NCBI RefSeq assembly: GCF_003586445.1
Contig: NZ_CP030028.1
Span: forward strand, 2,370,501 to 2,434,500
Length of the DNA: 64,000 bases
From: Bacillus sp. Y1
GTDB lineage: Bacteria; Bacillota; Bacilli; Bacillales; Cytobacillaceae
Reading direction: 5' to 3'
The notes beneath the pieces were generated by a model, which was not told the origin of the DNA, did not search any database, and saw only the letters and a program-made list of their open reading frames with translations. Positions 43,486-52,267 of the stretch are shown one piece after another. Every line of letters starts with the position of its first letter. The stretch's first letter is position 1. A program made the position numbers and the translations under genes.

Positions 43486-44751
43486 TTGAAAAAGCTTTTA
43501 AAAACGGTCGCGTTTGCAGCCGCATTGACAACGATTGTGACTGGATGCAATAAAGCATCCGGGGGTAATGAAGCAAACAGTGATAAGACGGTTGTAAACT
43601 TGTATTCGACGGTAACAAATGAAGCAGATAAAATCACTCTGCAAAATGTGGTAAAAAAGTTTGAAACGGAAAATCCTGATATCGATATTAAAGAAAATTA
43701 TCCTGCTGACGGGTATGAAGGGATGCTGCGAGTCAAAATGGCGGCAAATGATATGCCTGACTTATTTGATACCCACGGCTGGGCGATTCACCGTTATGGG
43801 GAATATGTAGAAGATTTAAAAGATATGGACTGGGTGAAGGATCTTGATCCTGCACTGGAGCAAATTTTAAAAGATGAATCTGGAAAAGTCTATGCGTACC
43901 CTCTAAACCAGGCAAAAGACGGACTTACATATAACGCAACATTGCTAGAGGAATATGGAATTGAGCCGCCGACAACCTTTGATGAGTTCATGACTGCACT
44001 AGAAACCATCAAGAAAAAAGGAAAGGACGAAGTGACTCCACTTTGGTTTGCTGGTTCTGATAAATCAGCATTCGGACAGTATTTTGATCAGTTTTCCACC
44101 CCACTATTAATTACTGGAGAACAAAACTTTCAAAAAGAGTTGCTAGATGGGACGTTTGATTGGTCAAATTATACGTTTTTAGCGGAAAAACTAAAGGAAA
44201 TGCACGAGAAGAAGCTCCTGAATGAAGATATATTGACGGCCCAGAATCATCAGATGGTCGACTTAATGGCGCAGAACAAAATTGGATTTATCGTTGGCGG
44301 CGGAATGCTTGGTCCCTCAGTTGAAGAGTTAAACCCAGAGGTCAAGCTTGGCGTCATTCCCATGCCTGTGATCGAGGAAGGCGACGAGCCGAGCTGGATT
44401 GGCGGGGAGCGTCATACATTAGCGGTTTGGAAAGATTCTAAAGTCAAAGAAGAAGCGAAGAAGTTCTTAGATTTTATTTCGCAGCCGGAGATGGTGAAAG
44501 AGATTGCGGAGGGGACGTCTCTTCCAAGTGGTCTGACCAATACTGAATCGAAAAACTATTACTCTGAATACTACGAAAAGTACGCAGATGTTAAAGTTGA
44601 ACCTTACTTCGACAGAGTTTACCTGCCAAGCGGTATGTGGGACCCAATGGGTGCTACTGGTCAAGAATTATTATCTGGAACAATGACACCGGAAGAAGTT
44701 TCGAAAAAGATGGAAGTGGAATATAAGAGATTGCTAGAGCAGAAGAAATAG
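43486..44751 (+). CDS. melE: Alpha-galactoside ABC transporter substrate-binding lipoprotein
   Basis: TTG 43486 is chosen: GAGGGGGC lies 8 bases upstream and it yields a proper signal peptide (KKLLKTV, a hydrophobic core, lipobox VTGC). The frame to 43450 lacks this. The mature protein is a family 1 extracellular solute-binding protein (NLYSTVTNEADK, KMAANDMPDLFDTHGW, KFLDFISQPEMV). It captures melibiose or raffinose-type sugars outside the membrane for the two permeases encoded next. No ATPase gene is present, so a shared MsmX-like ATPase is likely. Confidence 0.88.
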   Translation: MKKLLKTVAFAAALTTIVTGCNKASGGNEANSDKTVVNLYSTVTNEADKITLQNVVKKFETENPDIDIKENYPADGYEGMLRVKMAANDMPDLFDTHGWAIHRYGEYVEDLKDMDWVKDLDPALEQILKDESGKVYAYPLNQAKDGLTYNATLLEEYGIEPPTTFDEFMTALETIKKKGKDEVTPLWFAGSDKSAFGQYFDQFSTPLLITGEQNFQKELLDGTFDWSNYTFLAEKLKEMHEKKLLNEDILTAQNHQMVDLMAQNKIGFIVGGGMLGPSVEELNPEVKLGVIPMPVIEEGDEPSWIGGERHTLAVWKDSKVKEEAKKFLDFISQPEMVKEIAEGTSLPSGLTNTESKNYYSEYYEKYADVKVEPYFDRVYLPSGMWDPMGATGQELLSGTMTPEEVSKKMEVEYKRLLEQKK

Positions 44752-44806
44752 TTTTGTGATGGAGGAAGGTGTTATCGCCTCTCCTCCTAATCTAACATTC
44801 TAGGAG

Positions 44807-45751
44807 TTGGTGACGTTGATAGGAGTGGAGACAAGAAGCAAGTCGATGGCCGGCTCTTCTGTAGAAGTGAAAAGGAACCGTAAAAGGCGGAAGGAATCCT
44901 CGCTTTGGTGGATGTATCTTCCCGCTCTAGCTGCTGTCTGCTTTTTCATCCTTTATCCATTTTTAAACGGGATTAAAATTTCTTTTACAAACTGGAACGG
45001 GTTTTCACAAACGTACGACTATGTTGGCTTCAGTCAATATACGAGGATGCTGAAGGATCCGGATACGTGGCTGGTCGTAAAAAACACCTTGCTGTATGGT
45101 GTTGGCAGTACCGTTTTGCAAAACGTGATCGGTCTTGGGTACGCACTTTTATTAAATCAAAGAATCTACATGAAAAATTTTACGAGGACAATTGTGTACC
45201 TTCCGGTTATCATCAGCCCGCTGATTATGGGCTATATCTTCTACTTTTTCTTTGCCTTCCAAGGCGGGGCACTGAATGATCTGCTTGTATTTTTCGGACT
45301 GGATAAAATTAATGCCTTAGGCGATCCGAAAATTAATATTTGGTTGATCGTTTTCGTTAATACCTTCCAGTTTGTCGGTATTGCGATGATTATTTACTTG
45401 GCTGGATTGCAAAGTATTTCAAAGGATTATTACGAAGCGGCACAAATTGACGGAGCGTCTAGTTTTCAGCAATTTAAAAATATCACTCTGCCGATGTTAA
45501 TGCCTTCCATCACCATCAACATGGTTATTAACATTATTGGGGGATTGAAATTGTTCGATGTCATCATTTCGCTGACAGGCGGCGGACCGGGCTATGCGTC
45601 GCAATCCATGTCTACGTTTATGTATGACCTTTATTTTAATAGACAAGATGCGGGATATGCCGCGACGCAAGGTGTATTTATGGCTATCATCATTTTGATT
45701 CTTAGTCTGGCAGCGCTTGTGTACTTCAAACGGAAGGAGATTGAGGCGTAA
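44807..45751 (+). CDS. melD: Sugar ABC transporter permease (MalF/MsmF type)
   Basis: Six hydrophobic helices are visible, and the cytoplasmic EAA loop is [23 protein letters not shown] near residue 215 (given in pieces: [15 protein letters not shown]). The start is uncertain: TAGGAG at 44801 fits TTG 44816 best, while the frame allows TTG 44807 and GTG 44810. It forms the membrane channel with the next permease. Confidence 0.88.
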   Translation: MVTLIGVETRSKSMAGSSVEVKRNRKRRKESSLWWMYLPALAAVCFFILYPFLNGIKISFTNWNGFSQTYDYVGFSQYTRMLKDPDTWLVVKNTLLYGVGSTVLQNVIGLGYALLLNQRIYMKNFTRTIVYLPVIISPLIMGYIFYFFFAFQGGALNDLLVFFGLDKINALGDPKINIWLIVFVNTFQFVGIAMIIYLAGLQSISKDYYEAAQIDGASSFQQFKNITLPMLMPSITINMVINIIGGLKLFDVIISLTGGGPGYASQSMSTFMYDLYFNRQDAGYAATQGVFMAIIILILSLAALVYFKRKEIEA

Positions 45752-46581
45752 TGGACTATATGGGTAAAAAGAAAAAGTGGTTACTGTCAGGAGTTGCGCT
45801 TTTGATCTCAGCCTTTCACCTAATTCCTTTTTATATTTTGATTACGACCGCATTAAAGGAAAGGGGAGATTTTAGTTCGAAATGGGTGTTTCCCAAGGTT
45901 CTGGCGTTTGAGAACTTTGCGGAGGCGTGGGAAACGGCGAGTCTTGGCAATGCACTTTCGAATACTTCGATTATTACCTTTGTAAGTGCTTTATTATTGA
46001 TAGTTCTTGGCTCGATGGCCGCCTATCCCTTGGCCAGAAGGCAGACGAAACTAAATAAATTTGTTTTCATGATATTTATTGCGGTGATGGTGATTCCGCC
46101 TTTAACCGCTTTAGTTCCATTATATAAGCTTGTAGTCGACATCGGAATGATGAATACTCTCGAAATTGCCATCTTGAATAATGTGGCGTCATTCCTTCCA
46201 TTAACTATATTCTTGTATTCAGGCTTTATTCGCTCGACGATCCCTAAGGAATTGGAAGAAGCCGCAAAAATTGATGGTGCTAGTACACTAGGAATCTTTT
46301 TCCGGATTGTATTCCCTTTGTTGAAGCCGGTTACGGCATCCATTTTAATCATTTCATGTGTATTTATTTGGAACGATTACCAATTCGCCATCTTCTTCCT
46401 TCAAGCAGAGGAAGTGAAGACCAGTACCGTTGCGTTGGCAGGATTCTTTGGGGAAAATGCCAACCGAATGAATCTAGTTGCTTCCGCAGCCATCATGGCT
46501 GTCCTTCCAATGGTCGTATTGTTTCTGCTATTGCAGAAGCACTTTGTAAAAGGGTTGGCATCTGGATCGGTTAAAGGATAA
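45751..46581 (+). CDS. melC: Sugar ABC transporter permease (MalG/MsmG type)
   Basis: This 276-residue protein starts inside the upstream stop (TAATG). It has six helices and an EAA loop EEAAKIDGASTLGIFFRIVFPL (pieces: EEAAKIDGAS, IVFPL) near residue 170. It is the heterodimer partner of the preceding permease. The tight overlap indicates translational coupling. Confidence 0.9.
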   Translation: MDYMGKKKKWLLSGVALLISAFHLIPFYILITTALKERGDFSSKWVFPKVLAFENFAEAWETASLGNALSNTSIITFVSALLLIVLGSMAAYPLARRQTKLNKFVFMIFIAVMVIPPLTALVPLYKLVVDIGMMNTLEIAILNNVASFLPLTIFLYSGFIRSTIPKELEEAAKIDGASTLGIFFRIVFPLLKPVTASILIISCVFIWNDYQFAIFFLQAEEVKTSTVALAGFFGENANRMNLVASAAIMAVLPMVVLFLLLQKHFVKGLASGSVKG

Positions 46582-46637
46582 TCAACGAAAAAAAGCTTTA
46601 TATATTTAAACTCACTTAAAAAATTGGAGGTTCACTT

Positions 46638-47966
46638 ATGTCTAAAATTACCTTTCTTGGCGCAGGTAGTACCGTATTTGCAAAAAATGTATTAGGAGAT
46701 TGCATGTTTGTTGACGCGTTGGACGGCTTTGAATTTGCCTTATTTGATATTGATGAACAACGTTTGCGTGATTCCGAACAAATGCTGAACAATTTAAAGG
46801 AAACTCTCGGAAAAAACCTTACGATTAAAGCGTATACGGATCGGAAGGAGTCTTTAAGAGGCGCGAAATATGTAATCAATGCGATCCAGGTAGGAGGCTA
46901 TAAGCCGAGTACCGTGATCGATTTTGAAATTCCGAAAAAATATGGTTTACGTCAGACCATTGCCGATACAGTTGGAATCGGCGGGATCTTCCGTAATCTA
47001 CGGACGATTCCGGTTATGCTTGATTTTGCGAAGGATATGGAAGAAGTTTGTCCGGATGCCTTATTTATGAATTATACCAACCCGATGGCTGTCTTGACTG
47101 GGGTCATGAACCGTTTTACGAATATTAAAACGGTTGGCCTATGTCACAGTGTGCAGGTTTGTACAAAAGATTTATTTGAGGCATTGGGCATGGACCGTAC
47201 AGGTGTGAAGGAGAAAATTGCGGGTATCAATCACATGGCGTGGCTGCTTGAGGTTAGCAAGGATGGTGTTGACTTGTATCCTGAAATTAAGAGAAGAGCC
47301 CGTGAATTGCAAAAAACAAAGCATGGCGATATGGTTCGATTTGAGCTAATGGATAAATTCGGGTTTTATGTGACTGAGTCATCTGAACACAATGCTGAAT
47401 ATCACCCGTACTTTATCAAATCTCGTTACCCTGAGTTAATTGAGCGTTTCAATATTCCGCTTGATGAATATCCACGTCGCTGTGAAAAGCAAATTAATGA
47501 CTGGGTAGCCATGAGAGAGGATCTTGTTAACAATCATTCCTTGAATCATGTTCGTTCTCGTGAATATGGATCGCGCATTATTGAAGCCATTGAGACAGAT
47601 GTTCCGTTTAAATTTGGTGGTAATGTCTTAAATACTGGAAGACTAATTAGCAATCTTCCAGAAAAAGCTTGTGTCGAGGTGCCTTGTATCGCGGACCGCA
47701 GCGGAATCACCCCAACCTATGTGGGAGACCTTCCAGAGCAGCTCGCAGCATTAAACCGTACGAATATCAACACGCAACTCTTGACCATCGAAGCAGCAGT
47801 CACGTTGAAAAAGGAATATATTTATCAGGCTGCCATGCTTGACCCACATACCGCTGCTGAGTTATCCATGGACGACATTATTTCTCTATGTGATGACTTA
47901 ATTGAAGCACATGGTGAATGGCTGCCTAAATTTAAAAGTGAGACTGGCGTAGCCATTACATTATAG
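46638..47966 (+). CDS. melA: Alpha-galactosidase, glycoside hydrolase family 4
   Basis: This 442-residue enzyme begins ATG 46638 behind TTGGAGG. The NAD-binding loop is FLGAGSTVFAKN (about 5-16), and metal/substrate motifs are MNYTNPMA, GLCHSVQ (Cys metal ligand) and GINHMAW (His ligand). GH4 enzymes use NAD+ and Mn2+ with a redox-elimination mechanism. It hydrolyses melibiose and related alpha-galactosides in the cytoplasm after import by the upstream transporter. Confidence 0.95.
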   Translation: MSKITFLGAGSTVFAKNVLGDCMFVDALDGFEFALFDIDEQRLRDSEQMLNNLKETLGKNLTIKAYTDRKESLRGAKYVINAIQVGGYKPSTVIDFEIPKKYGLRQTIADTVGIGGIFRNLRTIPVMLDFAKDMEEVCPDALFMNYTNPMAVLTGVMNRFTNIKTVGLCHSVQVCTKDLFEALGMDRTGVKEKIAGINHMAWLLEVSKDGVDLYPEIKRRARELQKTKHGDMVRFELMDKFGFYVTESSEHNAEYHPYFIKSRYPELIERFNIPLDEYPRRCEKQINDWVAMREDLVNNHSLNHVRSREYGSRIIEAIETDVPFKFGGNVLNTGRLISNLPEKACVEVPCIADRSGITPTYVGDLPEQLAALNRTNINTQLLTIEAAVTLKKEYIYQAAMLDPHTAAELSMDDIISLCDDLIEAHGEWLPKFKSETGVAITL

Positions 47967-47996
47967 GTCCTAGTCAAAGACTGTCCATCATAAAGG

Positions 47997-48032
47997 AGAC
48001 CGGATTCTGAATGAATCCGGTCTTTATTTTTA
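47997..48032 (+). terminator. Intrinsic terminator after melA
   Basis: AGACCGGATTC pairs with GAATCCGGTCT around a 5-base loop, followed by a T-rich tail. Confidence 0.85.
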
Positions 48033-48242
48033 TTGCTTTAGGGAATTGGCTACAAACGAATATTAAGCAAGTACTTTTTCTGATGAATATGACTCTATAT
48101 TTTTCAAGACTTTGATCTGTTACACACCATAAAACCATCCTATTGAACTTGTATATCTGTGATATTCAAGACCCAAAAGGTAGAGAGCTATGGTATAGTA
48201 TAAAAAAATAACCGTACCAAAAAAATAGATAGGGGAACCTAT

Positions 48243-49235
48243 ATGAATAGCCAAGAATTACGAACGTTTCTTTCAACTAATAACACGAATGAAGCACCAG
48301 ATTGGAATGTAATAAAAGAGGTTTATAATCCCGAAACAGTTGAAGTAAATGGACAGGAAGTTTATGTCTTCAATCTTAGCTTCAATTCCTCCATTACTCC
48401 TGTAGAAGATAACATTGTGATCTGGCAACAACTGCCTGCTGCATACGTCCCTATACATATCCATCAATACATCGAGTTGATCTATGTCTATCAGGGATCA
48501 TGTACAGTGGTTATTGATAAGGATGAAATGTGCCTAACTAAGGGAGCCATTATTATCATTGATAAAAATACTCCTCATACGGTAAAAGATATTTCACCAT
48601 CTGATATTATTATAGATATCAAACTCAAGCATGACTTCCTGTCAACAGGGTTTCTCAGTCAGTTTACAAATAAGAGCATTATCTCTCAATTTTTAATAGA
48701 TTCTCTCATTAACAAGAGAAGAGAGAACAACTTTCTTTATTTTCCTTTGGAAAACGGTTCTAAGATTGTTGGCATTATGGAGCAAATCATGTGCGAATAT
48801 TTTGATAAGGATTTTGTATCGGCGGATATGATCAATGCGTATCTTTTCATTCTCTTAACTGAATTAATCCGCCATACGAATAGTACGACAGATAAAAAGA
48901 CGGACCAGATGTCACAGAATGGTGTAATTGTCCTCGATTTTCTCAAATTTATTGAAGACCATTATAAGGACTGCACCCTAACAGACATTGCTGCTTATTT
49001 TCGGTACCACCCGAACTATATATCAGCTGTTCTTAAAAAAGCGACAGGAAAATCGTTTAAAGAACTTCTGCAAAATCAGCGCTTAAATAAGGCAGCCCTG
49101 TATCTATCAAATTCTGACTTGCCTATTCCTGAGATTGCCGAAGAAGTTGGTTATTCGAGTGTATCCTTCTTTTACAAAAAATTTAATGAGGTGTTCGGTC
49201 AAACACCGAAAGAATATAGGGAAAACCACCACTAG
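48243..49235 (+). CDS. AraC-family regulator with N-terminal cupin
   Basis: This 330-residue protein begins ATG 48243 behind ATAGGGGAA. Residues 60-140 form an AraC_binding cupin (IHIHQYIELIYVYQG, KGAIIIIDKNTPH). The last 100 residues are a double helix-turn-helix (TLTDIAAYFRYHPNYISAVLKK and the signature VGYSSVSFFYKKFNEVFG, both partly quoted). It sits in front of GH1, MFS and GH78 genes and probably activates them in response to a plant glycoside or its sugar. Confidence 0.88.
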   Translation: MNSQELRTFLSTNNTNEAPDWNVIKEVYNPETVEVNGQEVYVFNLSFNSSITPVEDNIVIWQQLPAAYVPIHIHQYIELIYVYQGSCTVVIDKDEMCLTKGAIIIIDKNTPHTVKDISPSDIIIDIKLKHDFLSTGFLSQFTNKSIISQFLIDSLINKRRENNFLYFPLENGSKIVGIMEQIMCEYFDKDFVSADMINAYLFILLTELIRHTNSTTDKKTDQMSQNGVIVLDFLKFIEDHYKDCTLTDIAAYFRYHPNYISAVLKKATGKSFKELLQNQRLNKAALYLSNSDLPIPEIAEEVGYSSVSFFYKKFNEVFGQTPKEYRENHH

Positions 49236-49239
49236 AAAT

Positions 49240-49272
49240 AAGGGCTTAGTTCGACTTGAACTAAGCCCTTTC
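49240..49272 (+). terminator. Intrinsic terminator after the AraC gene
   Basis: AAGGGCTTAGTTC pairs with GAACTAAGCCCTT, with a short GACTT loop and a T-rich tail. Confidence 0.8.
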
Positions 49273-49410
49273 TATTTACATCCTCTTTCGCCGAGTCCAT
49301 ATTATTCGAACTTTCCTATCTTACAACCATTCCTTATCCGTAAATGAAGTGCTGTTATTCGAATCTTTGATTCGAGCAATCATCATCTTTGTTTTTACCA
49401 TTATAATCTC

Positions 49411-49424
49411 TGAAAACGCTTGCT
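49411..49424. promoter_or_regulatory. CcpA cre box at the GH1 promoter
   Basis: TGAAAACGCTTGCT matches the cre consensus TGWAARCGYTWNCW at every position and abuts a -10-like TACAAT (49424-49429). It should give strong glucose repression. Confidence 0.75.
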
Positions 49425-49469
49425 ACAATGAGAGCAGAAAGTAAGTTGTAGCAGTGAGGAGTGTTAGAA

Positions 49470-50738
49470 ATGGAATTTCAATTTCCACCCAATTTTCTTT
49501 GGGGATCAACAACAGCAGCGTATCAAGTGGAAGGAAATAATGTGAACAGCGATTTTTGGGCAGAAGAGCATGCGGAGGGCTCACCGTATAAAGATAAATC
49601 CGGTGATACGATCGACCATTACCGTCTATATCGGGAAGACATTGCTCTAATGGCAAGTGTGGGATTGAACACGTACCGGTTTTCGATTGAATGGTCTCGT
49701 GTAGAACCAGAACCAGGACAATACTCTCGGTCGGCTATTGAACATTACCGGGATGTACTGGAGACATGCTACAAACATGGTATAACACCGATGGTAGCGA
49801 TGCACCATTTTTCATCACCCAAGTGGCTGATGAGATTAGGCGGATGGGCAAGCCCAGATGTACCGGACCGTTTTGCGAAATATTGTGAAGTGGTTTTCAG
49901 TGAAATTGGACATCTAATCCCGTATGTACTGACCATGAATGAAATCAATCTGCCGGTCATGTTACGTGAGATTTTTTCAAGAATTGGATTCATCCCACCT
50001 GTTGGAATGAATAGAGATGCCTGGACGGCTCCCCAATGGAGAGAATCAGCTGCTCGATTGTGCGGTACGACTATAGAAAATTACTTTACCTTTCATATGA
50101 TTTCAGATGAGTCTTCTATCAAAAATTTAAAAGAAACTCACCGTAAGGCACGTGAGACAATCAAACGGATTCAGCCAAATACAAAAGTAGGCTTTTCAAT
50201 GGCTTTATCCGATATTCAGTCGATTCCGGGAGGGGAGGAAGAGGCCGATCGAAAGTGGAACAGTTATTTCCGTCAATATCTAGATATGTTGGAAGGAGAT
50301 GATTTCTTCGGACTTCAAAATTATACTAGGGAAGTGTACGGACCAGAAGGGCAAGTAAAGCCAGCGGGTGGTGCGGAATTGACCCAAATGGGATATGAGT
50401 TTTATCCAATGGCACTTAGTAATGTAATCCGAAAGGTTGCTAAAGATATATCGATACCGATTATTATTACCGAACATGGGATCGCAACGGATGAGGACGA
50501 GCGTCGGGTAGAATTTATTCGAGAAGCATTAGAGGGTGTAGAGAACTGTTTGAACGAAGGTTTAGACGTTCGAGGGTATCTTCACTGGACCACGTTTGAT
50601 AATTTTGAATGGCAATCAGGTTATTCGATGAAGTTCGGTTTGATTGAAGTGGACCGAACGACGCAGGAAAGAAAGGTAAAGGAAAGTGGTAGGTACCTTG
50701 GACGATTAGCTCAACAGGTCAGTTTAGTATGTAAATAA
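49470..50738 (+). CDS. Glycoside hydrolase family 1 (beta-glucosidase-like)
   Basis: ATG 49470 is preferred (GAGGAG 8 bases upstream); the frame allows GTG 49461. The 422-residue protein has the GH1 start FPPNFLWGSTTAAYQVEG, the acid/base motif as TMNEIN (usually T-x-NEP) and the nucleophile motif as ITEHG (usually I/VTENG), so both catalytic glutamates are present in slightly divergent settings. It should hydrolyse a beta-glucoside in the cytoplasm. The neighbouring rhamnosidase suggests rutinose/neohesperidose-type rhamnosyl-glucosides; that is inference. Confidence 0.88.
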   Translation: MEFQFPPNFLWGSTTAAYQVEGNNVNSDFWAEEHAEGSPYKDKSGDTIDHYRLYREDIALMASVGLNTYRFSIEWSRVEPEPGQYSRSAIEHYRDVLETCYKHGITPMVAMHHFSSPKWLMRLGGWASPDVPDRFAKYCEVVFSEIGHLIPYVLTMNEINLPVMLREIFSRIGFIPPVGMNRDAWTAPQWRESAARLCGTTIENYFTFHMISDESSIKNLKETHRKARETIKRIQPNTKVGFSMALSDIQSIPGGEEEADRKWNSYFRQYLDMLEGDDFFGLQNYTREVYGPEGQVKPAGGAELTQMGYEFYPMALSNVIRKVAKDISIPIIITEHGIATDEDERRVEFIREALEGVENCLNEGLDVRGYLHWTTFDNFEWQSGYSMKFGLIEVDRTTQERKVKESGRYLGRLAQQVSLVCK

Positions 50739-50743
50739 TTTTC

Positions 50744-50781
50744 ACGGCTCCCTGGGTCTTGGATTCAGGGGCTGTAAAAAT
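50744..50781 (+). terminator. Imperfect terminator hairpin after GH1
   Basis: ACGGCTCCCTG pairs with CAGGGGCTGT with one bulge, followed by an A-rich rather than T-rich stretch, so it is weak. Confidence 0.4.
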
Positions 50782-50827
50782 CTTTGAAACACGCAAAGAA
50801 ATTCTTCGCTTTTACTATTATTCAAAA

Positions 50828-50841
50828 TGAAAACGTTTGCT
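50828..50841. promoter_or_regulatory. CcpA cre box at the MFS promoter
   Basis: TGAAAACGTTTGCT is a perfect cre match that runs into a -10-like TATGAT (50841-50846). The arrangement is the same as at the GH1 gene, so both units share carbon control. Confidence 0.75.
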
Positions 50842-50881
50842 ATGATATGAAAAATGAATGATTACTAGGGAGGTTATGAAA

Positions 50882-52174
50882 ATGGAACATGGTTTACTGA
50901 ATAAAACGCCTTTTAAGAGATTGGTAGTAGCAGCTATGCTGGGAGTAGGTACGTCGATTGCGCCTCTAGTTCTACTATCATTTGGGCTTTCTACTTTTAT
51001 TGTGATCCGAATTGTTGGTCAAGAACATGCAACGGCTGCCTTTGCTACTGCCACTGGAATATCCGGAATAGCCGTCGTACTTTTTGGGCTTTTAAGTGGA
51101 GTGATAGCAGATAAGACGAAAGTAAAGATGGGGAGAAGGCGGTTTTGGATGATTGTGGGCAGTATTGGCGGAGCCCTTTCAATGTTATCCCTTACGTATG
51201 CTTCCTCCATTCCAATGTTTATTCTTTCCATGTGTTTGGTTAACTTCTTTTACGGTATGGTTTCTCTCGCATGCTACGCCATTGTACCTGAACAAGTAGA
51301 ACCGGAAAAGTATGGTCGAGTAGCCGGATTAATTGGTGCATCTGCACCTGCATTCGTTATGACGGGACAAATGATTATGGGAGCTTTTGCCGATTCTACT
51401 CTTGAACAGAAAATGATTACAATTATTATTGTCCAACTGATCGGTGGATTTTTAGCTGCTAGCCTTATTAAAGATAACTCTTTTGCCGGGATTACAACGA
51501 GTGAAAAGAAATCATTGGGTCTCCGTGGCTTCTACCCAAGTTTTAAACAGCATCCTTCTTATACATGGGCGTTACTAACTAAGTTGTTTATTAACTTCTC
51601 GAATGCAGGGATGGGGATGTTAGTACTATTCTATATTACAAGATTTCACCTAGGTGAAGCAGATATATTCAAGATCATGGGACTTACCGCTCCTGCTATT
51701 ATGTTAATGGTTGTAGCTGGAATTCTTGGAGGTTTCTTATCTGACAAGGTGAAGAAACAAAAGCCTTTTGTAATGGGAGCAGCACTTATTACAGGACTCT
51801 GTTTAATTGCCTTTGCCTTTTCAACAAACGTTACATGGGTCATCGTCGGAAACTTTATATTTAACTTTGGATTCGGGATGTACAATGCAGTAGATAATGC
51901 CCTTGTTAATCGGATTCTTCCTTCAAAAGAACAGGCAGCAAAAGATATCTCGATCATGAACACAACGACAAGCTTGTCTTCTACATTAGTAAACTTTGCA
52001 GCACCGAGCATCATTGCTTTAGGAGTCAGCCTGTTTGGTGGAGATGGTTATACATTATTTTTCCTAGTGCTTGCGGCATTCTCCATTCTTTCGGCAGTGG
52101 TTGTCATCCCGATTCCTGAGATGGATCCGAAGGCAAAGGATGGTAAAGCTCCTGATACTGAAGTAGTAGCTTAA
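50882..52174 (+). CDS. MFS transporter (sugar/glycoside type)
   Basis: ATG 50882 lies 9 bases after AGGGAGG; the frame from 50858 includes that site. The 430-residue protein has about 12 hydrophobic helices and the MFS loop GVIADKTKVKMGRRRFWM after helix 2. It ends in an acidic tail. It lies between a beta-glucosidase and a rhamnosidase, so it probably imports the intact disaccharide or glycoside they degrade. Confidence 0.85.
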   Translation: MEHGLLNKTPFKRLVVAAMLGVGTSIAPLVLLSFGLSTFIVIRIVGQEHATAAFATATGISGIAVVLFGLLSGVIADKTKVKMGRRRFWMIVGSIGGALSMLSLTYASSIPMFILSMCLVNFFYGMVSLACYAIVPEQVEPEKYGRVAGLIGASAPAFVMTGQMIMGAFADSTLEQKMITIIIVQLIGGFLAASLIKDNSFAGITTSEKKSLGLRGFYPSFKQHPSYTWALLTKLFINFSNAGMGMLVLFYITRFHLGEADIFKIMGLTAPAIMLMVVAGILGGFLSDKVKKQKPFVMGAALITGLCLIAFAFSTNVTWVIVGNFIFNFGFGMYNAVDNALVNRILPSKEQAAKDISIMNTTTSLSSTLVNFAAPSIIALGVSLFGGDGYTLFFLVLAAFSILSAVVVIPIPEMDPKAKDGKAPDTEVVA

Positions 52175-52192
52175 CCTTAGTTAAATATGACA

Positions 52193-52226
52193 GGGGATGA
52201 GGTATACTTGAGTGTATATTCATCCC
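52193..52226 (+). terminator. Hairpin between the MFS and rhamnosidase genes
   Basis: GGGATGA-gg-TATAC pairs with GTATA-tt-CATCCC. It is a read-through or processing hairpin with no strong T-run. Confidence 0.4.
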
Positions 52227-52267
52227 TATTGTCTTTTGACAATTTGTGTGGAAAGGAATCTAGAAAA

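Noticed and set aside
52187..52267. N-terminal extension of the rhamnosidase frame
   Set aside because: It runs through a hairpin and has no ribosome site; ATG 52268 gives the family-like start.
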